Assembly: GCA_002366675.1 (NCBI GenBank)
Contig: DFBO01000181.1
Coordinates: 1-8,798 of the forward strand
Direction of reading: 5' to 3'
From: Flavobacteriaceae bacterium UBA3078
GTDB taxonomy: Bacteria; Bacteroidota; Bacteroidia; Flavobacteriales; Flavobacteriaceae
Length of the DNA stretch: 8,798 bases
The translations under genes were made by a program, and so were the position numbers. Of the stretch, positions 7,097 to 8,798 are shown piece after piece (within the stretch, counting starts at the first letter, position 1; every line of letters begins with the position of its first letter). The notes below the pieces were generated by a model. That model ran no database searches, was not told the origin of the DNA, and worked only from the letters and a program-made list of their open reading frames with translations.

Positions 7097-8794
7097 ATGA
7101 AAACAAATATGAAACATCTTTTTACTATAATACTAGGTCTTTCTCTTTTCTTCAATTCATCTATTTCATTTGCACAATCCTACGCTAAAAATGGCATGGT
7201 GGTTACTGCTAGCAAAATAGCTTCTCAAACAGGAGTCGATATTTTAAAACAAGGAGGTAATGCTATAGATGCAACCATTGCAACAGCATTTGCTTTAGCT
7301 GTAACGCATCCAACTGCTGGAAATATTGGTGGAGGTGGTTTTATAGTTTTTATGAATTCTGAAGGAAAAACAACAACCATTGACTTTAGAGAGAAAGCAC
7401 CATTAGCTTCTACAGAAACTATGTTTTTAGATAAAAACGGCAAGATAAAGGATGACAGTAACCATACTGGTTTATTAGCAGTTGGAGTCCCAGGAACGGT
7501 TGCTGGTTTGTATTTAGCACACCAAAAATATGGGAAATTACCTTGGAAGGATCTAGTACAACCTGCTATTAAATTAGCAGAAGATGGATTTACATTCAAT
7601 TGGACTTTGTATAGTGAAGCATTACATTTTAGTAGTAAAGCAGATGAATTCCCATTCATGACAACCTATTTTGATAACGAAAAAGGAGAAATCACTCAAC
7701 CTGGAAACACTTGGAAGCAACCTGCTCTAGCTAATACATTAAAGCAAATTAGAGATCATGGACGTGATGGTTTTTACAAAGGTGAAGTTGCTAAAAAAAT
7801 AGAAGATTACATGAAGGTTCATGGTGGTATTATTACTACTGAAGATTTAGCAAAATATAATGCTATAGAACGTGAACCTATAAAAGGCACATATAAAGGT
7901 TTTGATATTTATAGCATGCCTCCACCAAGTTCTGGAGGTGTTGCACTTATAGAATTAATGAACCTTATGGAATTGGTTGATTGGGAAAACATTGAATTTA
8001 ATTCAACCGAATATGTTCACATACTTGCTGAAGCTATGCGAAGAACTTTTTCAGATCGTGCCGAATTTTTAGGCGATCCGGATTTTAATCTAGATATGCC
8101 ATTAGACAGATTAACCTCTAAAGAGCATGCAAAAAATAGGTTTGAAAATATAGACTTAGAGAGAGCTTCCGTTAGCGATTCTACTAAATTTGGACAAATC
8201 TATGATGGAAAAAATACAACCCATCTTTCGGTAATCGATAAAGACGGAAATGCAGTTTCGCTAACATACACACTAGAAAATTGGTATGGTGTTAAAATGG
8301 GTTCTAAAGACCTTGGTTTTATTTTTAATAATGAAATGGGAGACTTTAATCCAATTCCTGGTTATACAGACTCAGGTTGGCTAATAGGCACAAATCCTAA
8401 TTTAATAGCTCCAGAGAAACGCATGCTTTCTAGCATGACACCAACTATTGTAGCAAAAAATGGCAAGCCTTATTTAATTATTGGAAGCCCTGGAGGACGA
8501 ACGATTATCAATACAGTTTTTCAAACCACATTAAATGTTTTAGAATTCAATATGCCAATTCACAAAGCCATTGAAGTTATGAAAATTCATCATCAATGGT
8601 TACCAGATGAACTAATTTATGAAAACGATTTAATGTCGCCAGATACTCGAAAGGCTTTAGAAAATATGGGTCATTCCTTAAAAGCAAGAAGCTATTTGGG
8701 TGCCTTAATGGGGATTACTGTAAATCCAGAAAACAATATAATTACTGGAGCTTCAGATTCATCTCGTCCAGAAGGTGGAGCTATTGGATATTAA
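7097..8794 (+). CDS. ggt: Gamma-glutamyltransferase / glutathione hydrolase precursor
   Basis: The product (565 residues from the ATG at 7097; an ATG at 7109 would give 561) is an exported Ntn-hydrolase that cleaves or transfers gamma-glutamyl groups from glutathione and related peptides. A signal peptide ends SISFAQ at about residue 27. Seen motifs: GGNAIDATIATAFALAV; DFREKAP, whose Arg98 matches the substrate-binding Arg114 of E. coli; NTTHLSVIDKDGNAVSLTYT, whose first Thr (374) is the expected self-cleavage site and nucleophile; NNEMGDF; a lid-loop-like stretch before KRMLSSMTPTIV; and GSPGGRTIINTVFQ of the oxyanion site. The residue two after the catalytic helper Thr is Glu, as in Bacillus enzymes, where E. 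coli has Asn. Self-processing should give large and small subunits of about 370 and 190 residues. Length is normal and all key residues are present, so it should be active in the periplasm. Stop is TAA at 8792-8794, four bases before the window end. Confidence 0.95.
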   Translation: MKTNMKHLFTIILGLSLFFNSSISFAQSYAKNGMVVTASKIASQTGVDILKQGGNAIDATIATAFALAVTHPTAGNIGGGGFIVFMNSEGKTTTIDFREKAPLASTETMFLDKNGKIKDDSNHTGLLAVGVPGTVAGLYLAHQKYGKLPWKDLVQPAIKLAEDGFTFNWTLYSEALHFSSKADEFPFMTTYFDNEKGEITQPGNTWKQPALANTLKQIRDHGRDGFYKGEVAKKIEDYMKVHGGIITTEDLAKYNAIEREPIKGTYKGFDIYSMPPPSSGGVALIELMNLMELVDWENIEFNSTEYVHILAEAMRRTFSDRAEFLGDPDFNLDMPLDRLTSKEHAKNRFENIDLERASVSDSTKFGQIYDGKNTTHLSVIDKDGNAVSLTYTLENWYGVKMGSKDLGFIFNNEMGDFNPIPGYTDSGWLIGTNPNLIAPEKRMLSSMTPTIVAKNGKPYLIIGSPGGRTIINTVFQTTLNVLEFNMPIHKAIEVMKIHHQWLPDELIYENDLMSPDTRKALENMGHSLKARSYLGALMGITVNPENNIITGASDSSRPEGGAIGY

Positions 8795-8798
8795 ATAA

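Noticed and set aside
7225..7659. Minus-strand open frame of 144 codons
   Set aside because: It is antisense to the conserved N-terminal half of gamma-glutamyltransferase, with proline runs mirroring glycine codons of the real gene.

Overview
The window is AT-rich and reads as chromosome from a flavobacterium (phylum Bacteroidota, most likely family Flavobacteriaceae). The evidence is the protein content: a type B gliding/T9SS sorting domain, a PorP/SprF-family outer-membrane protein, an OmpA protein with PorE-like architecture, a type A T9SS sorting tail, and A-rich leaders in place of Shine-Dalgarno sites. I cannot name the genus.

Layout. Positions 1-4219 (+) hold a three-gene, tightly spaced operon. 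It starts with the 3' part of a long repetitive secreted surface protein ending in a type B sorting domain. Next come a PorP/SprF-like protein (13 bp gap) and a PorE-like TPR/propeller/CRD/OmpA protein (10 bp gap). Tail-to-tail with it, 7 bp away, is a small unrecognised 125-residue protein (4227-4604, -). Upstream of that gene lies a perfect hairpin terminator (4637-4667). It belongs to the next minus-strand gene, a secreted M43 zinc metalloprotease with a type A T9SS sorting tail (4687-6843, -). A 253 bp AT-rich divergent intergenic region follows, then an exported gamma-glutamyltransferase (7097-8794, +), complete just before the window ends.

How the genes work together. The first three probably form one export-and-display module: a giant adhesin-like cargo, its dedicated outer-membrane partner, and a peptidoglycan-anchoring periplasmic component. 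The metalloprotease would use the same secretion machine through the other class of sorting signal. Gamma-glutamyltransferase is periplasmic and could act in glutathione or peptide nitrogen recovery; no functional link to the others is visible.

I did not find a convincing new system. The points most worth a second look are the small protein at 4227-4604, whose predicted fold order resembles a nuclease-like domain with its catalytic residues missing, and the cargo/SprF/PorE-like cassette. No RNA gene, CRISPR array, insertion sequence or attachment site was seen.
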